A stretch of DNA of 37,726 bases from Nocardioides lacusdianchii (lineage in GTDB: Bacteria > Actinomycetota > Actinomycetes > Propionibacteriales > Nocardioidaceae): assembly GCF_020102855.1 (NCBI RefSeq), contig NZ_JADHZD010000025.1, forward strand, positions 1 through 37,726, in the 5' to 3' direction. The position numbers and the translations under genes were made by a program. Shown one piece after another: positions 22,901 through 30,087 of this stretch (position 1 is its first letter; each line of letters begins with the position of its first letter). Under the pieces are notes generated by a model. It saw only the letters and a list, made by a program, of their open reading frames with translations, had not been told where the DNA came from and did no database searches.

Positions 22901-25649
22901 CGAGGGCGAGCGGGATGTCGGCCCCGCCGCGGACACCGCCGGCACCGTAGTTCTCGTCCCACGTGCCGTCGATGGCCGCCTTGTAGGCGTAGTCGCCGGC
23001 CGGCAGCGCGACCGTGCGCTTCCACACCTGGTCGTCGGCGTCCAGCGCCATCTGGGCCTCCGCGCAGTCGGGCTGCCAGTCGCCCGGGCAGCCCATCTCG
23101 GAGTTGTGGCTGCCGGGCACCGACACGGCCGCGGGCTGGGTGACCGGTCCGCCGTTGCCGCCGCCACCGGGGGTCGGCTCCGCCTCGGGCTCGCCGACCG
23201 TCGCCCACGACGAGGCGACCGAGAGGTTGCCGCTGCTGTCGCGCAGGACCGCGCGGTACTCCAGCAGCGTGCCCTTCGGCATCGCGGTGACGTCGTGGAA
23301 GACGCGATAGGGCGCGTTGTCGTCGGTGCCGAGCGGCGTCCAGCCGTCCGCGCCCACGGGCCGCCAGGCGACCGTGACCTGGTTGAAGCCGCCGTCGGGG
23401 ACCCCGACGGTGATCGGCGCACGGCCGCCGACGACGCCACCGGCCGAGGGCTTCTCGAGGTGGATCGCCGGGGCGTCCTTGCGCCTGGGCAGCGTGCCCG
23501 ACGCGCGCCACACCGTCGCTGACAGCGGCGGCACCGTGATCGTCGTACGCCCCTCGGCGTCGGTGCGCAGCGACGCCTTCGACGCCGGCCAGACCTGCTT
23601 GAAGCCCGCGCGGGCCATCTCGGTGCCGACGGTCACGGTCTTCGCGGTGGTCGCGTTGTTGAGGGCCACCACGAACTCGCGGCGCTCCTCGGCGTCGATG
23701 CGGCTGAAGGCGTAGACGCCCGCGCCGTTGGAGGCGTAGCGGTGCAGCTGGGCGCCGTCGGCGAGCGCCGGATAGGTGCGGCGCAGCCGGGCCAGGTCGC
23801 GGATCGTGGCGTAGAGCGGGTGCGAGGTGTCGTAGTTGGCCTCAGCCGTGGTGGCGTCGGTGCCGATGAGGTCGTTGTCGTTGTAGGACCCGACCTTGCT
23901 GGGAAACATGTCCTCGCGGGCGTCCTTGTCGCCGCCGTCGCCGACGAAGCCCTGCTCGTCGCCGTAGTAGACGACCGGCTGGCCGCGGGTGAGGTACATC
24001 AGGGAGTGCGCGAGGCGGTCGCGCTCGAGCACCGCGTCACCGCCCTGCAGGAAGGTGCCGATGCGCCCCATGTCGTGGTTGCCGAGGAAGGTGGGCGAGG
24101 CGTACGCGTTGGAGTCGGCGTCGGTGTAGAAGTCGTCGGCTGCGTAGAAGTCGCGCAGCCGGGTCGTCGCACCGCCCTTGGCGAAGCCGAGGCCGACGTC
24201 CTGAAAGCCGAAGTCGAGCGTGGCGTCGAGGCGACCGGTGGTGCTGAACTGCGACAGGTAGGCCGGGTTGGCGTCGTAGACCTCGCCGAAGGCGAAGAAG
24301 TCGTCGTTGCCGACCGACGCGGCGTGCTCGCGGATGGCCGGGGCGAACTCCTGCCAGAACTCCATGTTGACGTGCTTGGCGGTGTCGATGCGGAAGCCGT
24401 CGATGCCCAGGTCGACCCAGGCGCGGTAGATGTCGGTCATCCCGTCCACGACGTCCGGCTGCTCGGTGAAGAGGTCGTCGAGGCCGACGAAGTCGCCGTA
24501 GGTCGAGGACTCGCCGGCGAAGGTCGAGTCGCCGCGGTTGTGGTAGTTCGTCGGGTCGTTGAGCCAGGCCGGCACCTTCACCGTCCGGTCGGCCTCGGAG
24601 CGGAAGGTCGGGGTGTAGGGGAACGACGTCGCGGCGTCGAGCTCGGGGAAGTCCTCGGTGCCGGCGAAGTCACGGTCGTCGAAGGCGTTGCCGGCGGCGT
24701 CGCGGTAGGGCTCGGCGTCCTTGCCGACGTAGCCGTACTGCTTCTCCTCGTAGTCGATGACGTCCGCGGTGTGGTTGGTGATGATGTCGAAGAAGACCTT
24801 GATGCCGCGCCCGTGCGCCTTGTCGATGAACGCGTCGAGCTCGGCGTTGGTGCCGAAGTGCGGGTCGATCCGGGTGAAGTCGGTGACCCAGTAGCCGTGG
24901 TAGCCGGCGCTCGCGTCGGCGCCGGCGCCCTGCACGGGCCGGTTCTGGAAGCTGGGGGTCAGCCAGATGGCGGTGGTGCCGAGCCCCTCGATGTAGTCGA
25001 GCCGGTCGGAGAGGCCCTGGATGTCGCCGCCGTGGAAGAAGCCCTTGTCGGTCGGGTCCAGGCCGGTGGCCATCCGGTCGCCCGACAGCCCGCCGGCGTC
25101 GTTGTCGGGGTCGCCGTTGGCGAACCGGTCAGCCATCACGAAGTAGAAGTTCTCTCGCGTCAGCGGACCGCGCAACGAGGTGCCGGCGAGCTCGCGGTCC
25201 GCAGCCGTCGGGCTCGCGGAGGGTCGCTCGGCGGGCTCGACGGCGAGGCGGTGGCTGGCATCGTCGTAGCTGAAACGCAGCCGTGCGGGGTGCTCCAGCA
25301 CGAGCGGCAGGTCGGCGCCGCCGGCCTCTCCCCCGGCGCCGTAGTTCTCCTCCCACGAGCCGTCGAGGGCGACCTTCCAGGCGTACGTCCCGGCCGGCAC
25401 CTCGGCCTCCAGCACCCAGCTCCCGTCGTCGGCCTGCGTCAGCCCGGACTCGGTGCAGGCGGGCGCCCAGTCGGCGGCGCAGCCGAGCTCGTCCTGGAGG
25501 CTGCCCACGAGGGTGACCGTCGTCGGCGGGCCCTCCCGGTGCTCGGCGTTGGCTGACGGTGGCAGCACCACCAGCGAGGTGAGGGCGGTGGCGAGGCCCG
25601 CGAGGACGACGCCGGCGCGTGCGGAGGGGCGGGACAGGGGACGGCGCAC
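19941..25649 (-). CDS. Secreted bifunctional alpha-amylase/pullulanase
   Basis: A 1,902-residue extracellular starch enzyme. Order: Sec signal peptide (1-35, cleavage after ANA); X25-type module (41-137); first GH13 catalytic domain (about 165-600) with region I DIITNH, nucleophile Asp422 in GFRIDTAKH, acid/base Glu456 in FGEVY and Asp526 in GNHD; beta domain and Ig-like segment (to 820); Gly/Pro linker; two more X25 modules (838-935, 938-1035); pullulanase N-domains; second GH13 domain with FNWGYDP (1387-1393), Asp1506 in GFRFDLMGHH, Glu1543 in YGEGW and Asp1676 in DAHDNE; C-terminal beta domain. All catalytic residues are present in both. Bifidobacterium ApuB has the same amylase-then-pullulanase logic. 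The GTG at 25649 follows GGGAG and matches the signal peptide; an earlier GTG at 25694 sits inside the -10 box. No wall anchor is seen. Confidence 0.93.
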   Translation of the reverse strand: MRRPLSRPSARAGVVLAGLATALTSLVVLPPSANAEHREGPPTTVTLVGSLQDELGCAADWAPACTESGLTQADDGSWVLEAEVPAGTYAWKVALDGSWEENYGAGGEAGGADLPLVLEHPARLRFSYDDASHRLAVEPAERPSASPTAADRELAGTSLRGPLTRENFYFVMADRFANGDPDNDAGGLSGDRMATGLDPTDKGFFHGGDIQGLSDRLDYIEGLGTTAIWLTPSFQNRPVQGAGADASAGYHGYWVTDFTRIDPHFGTNAELDAFIDKAHGRGIKVFFDIITNHTADVIDYEEKQYGYVGKDAEPYRDAAGNAFDDRDFAGTEDFPELDAATSFPYTPTFRSEADRTVKVPAWLNDPTNYHNRGDSTFAGESSTYGDFVGLDDLFTEQPDVVDGMTDIYRAWVDLGIDGFRIDTAKHVNMEFWQEFAPAIREHAASVGNDDFFAFGEVYDANPAYLSQFSTTGRLDATLDFGFQDVGLGFAKGGATTRLRDFYAADDFYTDADSNAYASPTFLGNHDMGRIGTFLQGGDAVLERDRLAHSLMYLTRGQPVVYYGDEQGFVGDGGDKDAREDMFPSKVGSYNDNDLIGTDATTAEANYDTSHPLYATIRDLARLRRTYPALADGAQLHRYASNGAGVYAFSRIDAEERREFVVALNNATTAKTVTVGTEMARAGFKQVWPASKASLRTDAEGRTTITVPPLSATVWRASGTLPRRKDAPAIHLEKPSAGGVVGGRAPITVGVPDGGFNQVTVAWRPVGADGWTPLGTDDNAPYRVFHDVTAMPKGTLLEYRAVLRDSSGNLSVASSWATVGEPEAEPTPGGGGNGGPVTQPAAVSVPGSHNSEMGCPGDWQPDCAEAQMALDADDQVWKRTVALPAGDYAYKAAIDGTWDENYGAGGVRGGADIPLALDAPRDVTFYYDHRSHWVTSDAQGPIITLAGSMQSELGCPGDWAPDCMRGWLQDPDGDGTFTATATLPAGSYATKVAHGLSWAENYGADGVRDGADIPFEVPSGGVEVVFTYDVSTHRLQVSTRSAGAAPDLGQARAQWLRRDLVAWDVADTSGRHRLHWSQAGDLAVDAEAVTGGSSVPLTHDPAGLPADVLADFPHLAGYEAFRLDRAAARRVPEILTGQLAVAAYDSSGALRDATGVQVPGVLDDVYADAADADLGPTWRGNRPTLSLWAPTAQDVAAVVAGRRVEMRRQRDGTWTVSGPASWRGAAYAFDVKVWSPAAGEVVTNRVTDPYSVALTTNSEQSLLVDLADPALAPAGWSRTTPPAIAQPEDRNVYELHVRDFSIGDETVPAAERGTYLAFTRDGSAGMQHLRRLADAGLNTVHLLPVFDIATIEERRSAQQVPACDLASLPRDSEKQQECVEAVRPGDGFNWGYDPLHYTAPEGSYATDPEGTRRTVEFRRMVQGLNGSGLQVVMDVVYNHTAASGQDPKSVLDRIVPGYYHRLDAKGAVETSTCCANTATEHRMMEKLMIDSVLTWARDYKVNGFRFDLMGHHSLDNMTRLRAALDGLTVKRDGVDGKAIYLYGEGWNFGEVADDARFTQATQRNLAGTGIGSFSDRLRDAVRGGGPFDEDPRVQGFGSGLFTDPNGAEVNGTADEQREELLHQQDLVKLGLAGNLADFRFRSSTGEEVVGSEVDYNGQPAGYAADPSETVTYVDAHDNETLYDSLAFKLPTGTSMADRVRMNTVSLSTVALSQGVVFWHAGTDLLRSKSLDRNSYDSGDWFNRIDWQRRDNTFGSGLPLRADNEDKWDYMRPLLADPALDPGSAAMDEAHARAQDLLRIRMSSRLFRLGSAEAVQTKVSFLDAEPGVVAMLVDDTAGTDADPDRDGVLVVINATPETTTVAGTGAGWTLHDVQANGGDAVVKGSTVAADAVTVPARTTAVLER
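22545..23138 (-). repeat. Tandem X25-type modules inside the amylase-pullulanase
   Basis: Two adjacent repeats of about 98 residues separated by two residues, related to a third copy at 25239-25529. Each has a conserved pattern: G-S-x(5)-E/D-x-G-C-x-x-DW-x-P-x-C near the start, a P-AG-x-Y-A-x-K core, SW/TW-x-ENYGA-x-G, and x-GADIP/GADLP. The cysteine pair (8 residues apart) is present in all three copies. These modules occur in pullulanases; a glucan-binding role is likely but inferred. Confidence 0.85.
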
Positions 25650-25692
25650 TGGTGGCTCCCGAAGGTGAAGGTCGATCGACGTGGCGGGCGTC

Positions 25693-25733
25693 ACAGTAGG
25701 CCCCCCGTGGCAGGTCTTGCAATGCCTGCAAGA
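25693..25733 (-). promoter_or_regulatory. Promoter and maltose-type operator of the amylase-pullulanase
   Basis: Minus strand -35 TTGCAA (25722-25717), 18-bp spacer, -10 TACTGT (25698-25693). The -35 lies inside a perfect dyad, TCTTGCA-atgcc-TGCAAGA (25715-25733). This matches the style of the sites bound by LacI-family maltose/starch repressors (MalR/Reg1) of Streptomyces. A repressor here would block the promoter directly. A single half site TCTTGCA recurs at 25768-25774. Confidence 0.72.
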
Positions 25734-25818
25734 TCTTTCACAACGGCTGCGCGGTGACTGGGGCGGATCTTGCAGAACTGCCCGGGAAATCCTCGGCGCT
25801 CGGGGGGTGCGCCCTCAC

Positions 25819-25824
25819 TACACT
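25819..25824 (+). promoter_or_regulatory. Candidate -10 box of the divergent NTPase regulator
   Basis: TACACT fits TANNNT and lies 31 bases before the GTG at 25855, leaving about 24 bases of leader that includes the GGGGAGG ribosome binding site. No good -35 is seen. The isolated TCTTGCA half site at 25768-25774 is about 45 bases upstream, suggesting possible weak co-control with the amylase gene. Confidence 0.35.
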
Positions 25825-25854
25825 CACCGGCACGACACCACAGGGGAGGCGTTG

Positions 25855-28161
25855 GTGGGCGAGGTCGGCGCGCACACTCTCGGGTCGGTGCTGCGTGCCA
25901 TGCGGGAGGCCGCCGGGCTGTCGCAGGAGGAGCTGGCCGAGCGGGCCACGCTCAGTCCGCACGCCATCAGCGCCCTCGAACGCGGGACCCGCACCCGTCC
26001 CTACCCCCACACGCTGCGCGCGCTGGCCGCTGCGCTCGAGCTCGACGACGACCAGCGCACGACCCTGCTGGCCGCGGTGCCCCCGCGATCCGCGCGCGCA
26101 GCGCCGGGCACCGCCCCCGCTCGTTCCTCGCGCGCCCTGCCCACGCCCGCCACGCCGCTCATCGGGCGCGACGACGACGTGGCCCGCATCGGCGACCTGC
26201 TCAGGTCCAGCCGGCTGGTGACCCTGAGCGGACCCGGCGGGGTGGGCAAGACCCGCCTCGCCCTGGCTGCGGCGACCGCGGTGCAGGAGCGCTACGCCGA
26301 CGGCGTACGTCTCGTGGAGCTCGCGCCACTGCTCGAGGTCGACCAGGTGCTGCCGGCCGTCGCGGAGGCGGTCGGCGCGGTCCGTGACCCCGGCCGGCCC
26401 GTGGCCGACGACCTCGTCGACCGGCTGCGCGGGCAGGACCTGCTGCTCGTGCTCGACAACGTCGAGCACCTCCTCGACGCCGCGCCGCACGTCGCCGCCC
26501 TGGTCGAGGCGGTGCCGGACCTCACCGTGCTGACGACCAGCCGCGCCCCGCTGCGGGTGCGCGGCGAGACGGAGTACGCCGTTGACCCGCTGGAGGTGCG
26601 CGACCTCCCCGACGGGTCGCCCTCGCCCGCCGCCACGCTGCTCCTGGACCGTGCCCAGCGGGTCAGCCCCGGATGGGGCTCCGAGCCCCACGAGGCGGCG
26701 ACGGTCACCGCCACCTGCCAGCGGCTCGCCGGGCTCCCGCTCGCGCTCGAGCTCGCTGCGGCGCGGGCCCGGCTGCTCGACCCTGGCTCGTTGCTCGCCC
26801 GGCTCGACACCGCCCTCGAGGCGGGACCCCGCGACCTGCCTCCGCGCCAGCGCACCATGCGCGCGACCCTGGACTGGAGCCACGGGCTCCTCGACGGCCC
26901 CAGCCGCCGGCTGCTCCGGCTGATGGGCGCCTTCGCGGACGGGACCAGCCTCGCGGACCTCGAGTCCGTGGCAGCGGCGTGCGGCATCGACGGGACCGAC
27001 GTGGTGCGCGACCTGGAGGTGCTCGTCGAGCACTCCCTGGTGGTGGCCGAGCCCAGCGGCCGGATGCGCCTGCTGGAACCGGTGGCGCAGTACGCCCGCC
27101 ACCTGCTCCACGAGGCGGGCGAGTGGGAGCAGTCCGTCGCCGCCCACGCAGCCCACTACCTCCGGGTCGCCGAGGCCAACCACTCGAGCTACCGCGACGG
27201 CGGCCAGGTCGCCGCCCTGACCCGCATCGACCTCGAGCACGCCAACCTCACCGCCGCAGCAGAGCGCTCGCTGGCCCTCGGCGACCCCGAGACGCCGGCG
27301 AGGATGGCGTGGGAGCTCTGGCTCTACTGGTGGCTGCGAGGCCAGCACGACCACGGCCGGCGCTTCGCCGAGACCGCCCTGCGCCACAGCGCCGACCTGC
27401 CGGACGAGGTGCACGCCCGGGCCGCCCTCGCCGCAGCCACGATGGCCTTCGCGATGGACGACGTGGAGGCAGCGAGCGCCTGGTGGGTCCGGGCCCACGC
27501 CCATGGCGGCGACGACCCCGCGATCCTCGCCAACGCGGTCGCCGGCGAGGGCCTCGCAGCGCTCGTCGCCGGTGACCTCGCGGTGGCCCGCGACCGCTTC
27601 GAGGAGGCGATGGGCCACTCCGAGCGCGGGGGCGCCGAGGTCCAGTGGACCTGGGGGCTCACGCACGTCTGGCTCGGCACGGTGGCCCTGCTCGAGGGCG
27701 ATCCCGACGAGGCGGTGCGGCTGATCGAGGCCGGCCTGGAGTCGGCGCGCGGCCGCGAGGACCGGCTGTCGTCCTACATCGCCCTCTACAACCTCTTCCA
27801 GGTCGAGCTCGGCCGTGGCGACCACGAGGCCGCGCGGGGCCACCTCGAGGAGAGCACCCGGCTCTCCCTCGAGACCGGCGACCAGGCCAACCTCGCCTAC
27901 CTCCTCGACGCCGGCGCCGTGCTGGCGGCCGCCACCGGGCAGCACGCGCGGGTGCCGCTGCTGCTGGGTGCGGCGCAGGCCATCCGCGAGACCCAAGGCG
28001 CCCACGGCTACGGCTACTACCGCCCCGACCCCGCAGCCATCCTCGCGGCCGCCGACGCCGCGCGCCTCCACCTCGGCGCCGACCGCTACGACGACGCGCT
28101 GGACACCGGGCGCGGGCTCGCGCCCGAGAGCGCAGCGTCGATGCTCGGCGCCCCCGGCTGA
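25855..28161 (+). CDS. XRE-type HTH / NTPase / TPR regulator
   Basis: A 768-residue regulator. Residues 7-62 form an XRE helix-turn-helix (LGSVLRAMREAAGLSQEELAERATLSPHAISALERGTR). A STAND-like NTPase follows: TPLIGRDDDVARI, Walker A GPGGVGKT (126-133), Walker B LLLVLDN (196-202), and LTTSRAPLRVRGE as sensor. A winged-helix/TPR-like helical region fills about 400-750. This plan is that of large signal-integrating ATPase regulators; ligand unknown. The GTG at 25855 follows GGAGG by 5 bases (TTG at 25852 is an alternative). It is divergent from the starch enzyme and shares its intergenic region, so it may control it, but that is inference. Confidence 0.88.
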   Translation: MGEVGAHTLGSVLRAMREAAGLSQEELAERATLSPHAISALERGTRTRPYPHTLRALAAALELDDDQRTTLLAAVPPRSARAAPGTAPARSSRALPTPATPLIGRDDDVARIGDLLRSSRLVTLSGPGGVGKTRLALAAATAVQERYADGVRLVELAPLLEVDQVLPAVAEAVGAVRDPGRPVADDLVDRLRGQDLLLVLDNVEHLLDAAPHVAALVEAVPDLTVLTTSRAPLRVRGETEYAVDPLEVRDLPDGSPSPAATLLLDRAQRVSPGWGSEPHEAATVTATCQRLAGLPLALELAAARARLLDPGSLLARLDTALEAGPRDLPPRQRTMRATLDWSHGLLDGPSRRLLRLMGAFADGTSLADLESVAAACGIDGTDVVRDLEVLVEHSLVVAEPSGRMRLLEPVAQYARHLLHEAGEWEQSVAAHAAHYLRVAEANHSSYRDGGQVAALTRIDLEHANLTAAAERSLALGDPETPARMAWELWLYWWLRGQHDHGRRFAETALRHSADLPDEVHARAALAAATMAFAMDDVEAASAWWVRAHAHGGDDPAILANAVAGEGLAALVAGDLAVARDRFEEAMGHSERGGAEVQWTWGLTHVWLGTVALLEGDPDEAVRLIEAGLESARGREDRLSSYIALYNLFQVELGRGDHEAARGHLEESTRLSLETGDQANLAYLLDAGAVLAAATGQHARVPLLLGAAQAIRETQGAHGYGYYRPDPAAILAAADAARLHLGADRYDDALDTGRGLAPESAASMLGAPG

Positions 28162-28167
28162 TCCGCG

Positions 28168-28184
28168 CCGGTCCGGCCGACCGG
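28168..28184 (+). terminator. Hairpin after the NTPase regulator
   Basis: CCGGTC and GACCGG pair around a 5-base loop, 7 bases after the stop codon. The stem is short and there is no U-tract. A second small hairpin (GGCACG-acac-CGTGCC) lies at 28259-28274, upstream of the membrane-protein gene. Confidence 0.35.
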
Positions 28185-28297
28185 GCGACCCGCACACCAC
28201 TCGTACACCTGCTGCTGTCCGTGGTCCGCAGGCCCGCGCGGTCCGAAGGTGGTGCCACGGCACGACACCGTGCCCCGACACCACAGCAGGAGCCGCC

Positions 28298-28999
28298 ATG
28301 AGCAGCACGCTCGACCAGACCACCACGACCACCGAGGCGTCCTCGGCGCCGCGGTCCGACCCGGCCGGTCGCGGCTGGGTCCTCGCCGGGCTCGGCGCCG
28401 GCGTCCTCGGCATCGCCGGCGCCATCGCCAGCGGGACGGTGGACGCCGTCTACGACCCGGACCTCTCGGGCGACGCCGCCGCGATCACCGAGCGCCTGTC
28501 CGAGCAGGTGCCGCAGGTCATCGCCTTCCACACCGCGACGATGCTGTCCTGCGTCCTGCTGGTCGTCTTCGCCGCTGGCCTGCACCGTCAGCTGAGCGCG
28601 CGCACCGCCGCCGAGAGCCTGGTTCCCGGCATCGCGGTCGCGGGCCTCGGGCTCGTGGCCGTCGCGCAGCTGCTCGGCGCGGGCCTGACCACGGAGTTCG
28701 CCTTCGGCCTCGCCGAGGACCCCGGGCTCCTGGTGCCGGAGACGGCGGTCTTCTTCAACCACTGGATCGGCACCATCCCGTGGCTGTGGGGCGGCGCGGG
28801 CCTGAGCGGCCTGGCGCTCGCGAGCGCGGCACTGCGCCAGGGGGCGTACGCCCGGTGGCTGGGCTGGGTGAGCCTCGTGCTGGGCGGCATCACCGCCCTG
28901 TTCCTGGTCAGCCCGCTGCAGTACATGGCGGGGATGACCGGTCCGCTGTGGCTGGTCGTGGTGGCGGCCGGGCTGCTCCGGTCGACGCGGGCGGCGTGA
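28298..28999 (+). CDS. Six-helix membrane protein (DUF4386-like)
   Basis: A 233-residue integral membrane protein with about six hydrophobic segments: WVLAGLGAGVLGIAGAIA, VIAFHTATMLSCVLLVVFAAG, LVPGIAVAGLGLVAVAQLLG, a WIGTIPWLWGGAGLSGLALA stretch, WLGWVSLVLGGITALFLV and LWLVVVAAGLL. A Thr/Ser-rich cytoplasmic N-terminus (1-28) precedes helix one. An AGGAG ribosome binding site gives the ATG at 28298. The weak similarity to DUF4386 proteins is by pattern only. Its stop is 1 base from the ECF sigma factor start, so the two are coupled. Confidence 0.8.
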   Translation: MSSTLDQTTTTTEASSAPRSDPAGRGWVLAGLGAGVLGIAGAIASGTVDAVYDPDLSGDAAAITERLSEQVPQVIAFHTATMLSCVLLVVFAAGLHRQLSARTAAESLVPGIAVAGLGLVAVAQLLGAGLTTEFAFGLAEDPGLLVPETAVFFNHWIGTIPWLWGGAGLSGLALASAALRQGAYARWLGWVSLVLGGITALFLVSPLQYMAGMTGPLWLVVVAAGLLRSTRAA

Positions 29000-29000
29000 G

Positions 29001-29528
29001 GTGACGACGACCGCCCCGGACCTGAGGGTCGTCGCGGGGACCGACCTCGACTTCGCGACGTACGTCGCCGCGCGGCGACCCGTGCTGCTGCGCTGGGCGT
29101 GGTCGGTCACCGGTGACCCGCACACGGCCGAGGACGTCCTCCAGGCCTCCCTCGTGCGGGTGCTGGCCCGGTGGGACAGCCTGCGCGACAAGGGTGCCGC
29201 CGACGCCTACCTCCGGCGCACCATCGTGCGCCAGCACGTCAGCTGGCACCGCCAGCCGTGGCGCCACGGCGAGGTGAGCACGGCGCACGTGCCGGACCGG
29301 GCCGGCACGCCCGGTCCGGAGGAGGCCGGGACGGGCGAGCTGTGGGCCCTGGTGCGCGAGCTGCCCGCGCAGCAGCGCGCCACGGTCGTGCTGCGCTACT
29401 ACGAGCAGCTCAGCGTCGCCGAGACCGCAGCCGTGCTCGGGTGCTCGACCGGCACCGTCAAGTCCAACACCCACCGCGCGCTCGCCGCGCTCCGCCGGCG
29501 TGCCGACTGCGCCATGCTCGCCGGATGA
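29001..29528 (+). CDS. SigE-type ECF RNA polymerase sigma factor
   Basis: A 175-residue ECF sigma factor of the actinobacterial SigE-family style. Region 2 is DFATYVAARRPVLLRWAWSVTGDPHTAEDVLQASLVRVLARWDSL; region 4 is LPAQQRATVVLRYYEQLSVAETAAVLGCSTGTVKSNTHRALAALR. It begins at a GTG 1 base after the membrane protein's stop. No classical anti-sigma gene (ZAS motif HxxxCxxC or one transmembrane helix) follows; the preceding six-helix membrane protein is the only obvious candidate partner. Confidence 0.93.
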   Translation: MTTTAPDLRVVAGTDLDFATYVAARRPVLLRWAWSVTGDPHTAEDVLQASLVRVLARWDSLRDKGAADAYLRRTIVRQHVSWHRQPWRHGEVSTAHVPDRAGTPGPEEAGTGELWALVRELPAQQRATVVLRYYEQLSVAETAAVLGCSTGTVKSNTHRALAALRRRADCAMLAG

Positions 29529-29542
29529 CCCGGGAGGAACCC

Positions 29543-30022
29543 GTGACCGACCAGACGCCCGACCCGTGGCTGCCGGACGACTTCGTCCACCCGACCCGCG
29601 TCGAGGTCCCCTTCGGCCACCACCTGCGCCCCATCCACCCCGACGACACCGACCTCGACATGGTCGCGGTGATGGGGTCGCGGGAGCGGCTGTGGCGGAT
29701 CTACGGCGCGGCCTGGGGCTGGCCACCGGCCGACATGACCCACGAGGACGACCGCGCCGACCTGGCCCGCCACGCGGCCGAGATGGAGACCCACGAATCC
29801 TTCAACTACGCGCTCTTCGACACCGACGAGACGGCACTGCTGGGCTGCGTCTACATCGATCCTCCTGGGGTTCCGGGCTCGGACGCCGAGATCTCGTGGT
29901 GGGTCGTCGACGAGTGCGTCGGCACCGAGCTCGAGCAGGCGCTCGACGAGCTCGTGCCGCAGTGGATCGCGCGGGACTGGCCCCTGGAGCACCCGAGGTA
30001 CGCCCTGCGCGACGCGCGCTGA
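29543..30022 (+). CDS. GNAT-like N-acetyltransferase
   Basis: A 159-residue protein resembling GNAT proteins: HHLRPIHPDDTDLDMVAVMGSRERLWRIYG at the N-terminus, the central strand NYALFDTDETALLGCVYIDPP, then ISWWVVDECVGTELEQALDELVPQWI and a short C-terminus with HPRYALRD. The acetyl-CoA loop is degenerate, with no R/Q-x-x-G-x-G/A, so activity is uncertain. I prefer the GTG at 29543 because it follows GGGAGG by about 5 bases. An ATG at 29525 overlaps the sigma-factor stop and would add six residues. Confidence 0.72.
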   Translation: MTDQTPDPWLPDDFVHPTRVEVPFGHHLRPIHPDDTDLDMVAVMGSRERLWRIYGAAWGWPPADMTHEDDRADLARHAAEMETHESFNYALFDTDETALLGCVYIDPPGVPGSDAEISWWVVDECVGTELEQALDELVPQWIARDWPLEHPRYALRDAR

Positions 30023-30027
30023 CAGAT

Positions 30028-30043
30028 CTGGGTGCCTTCCCAG
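30028..30043 (+). terminator. Weak hairpin before the protease gene
   Basis: CTGGG and CCCAG pair around a 6-base loop just after the GNAT-like gene. The stem is only 5 bp, so this is a weak call. Confidence 0.2.
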
Positions 30044-30087
30044 CGCGTTCTCAGGGCATCCACAGGGTCGCGGCGCAGGCTCGAGGC

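Noticed and set aside
25649..25694. Earlier start (GTG at 25694) for the amylase-pullulanase
   Set aside because: It overlaps the -10 box, lacks a ribosome binding site, and would place polar residues before the signal peptide.
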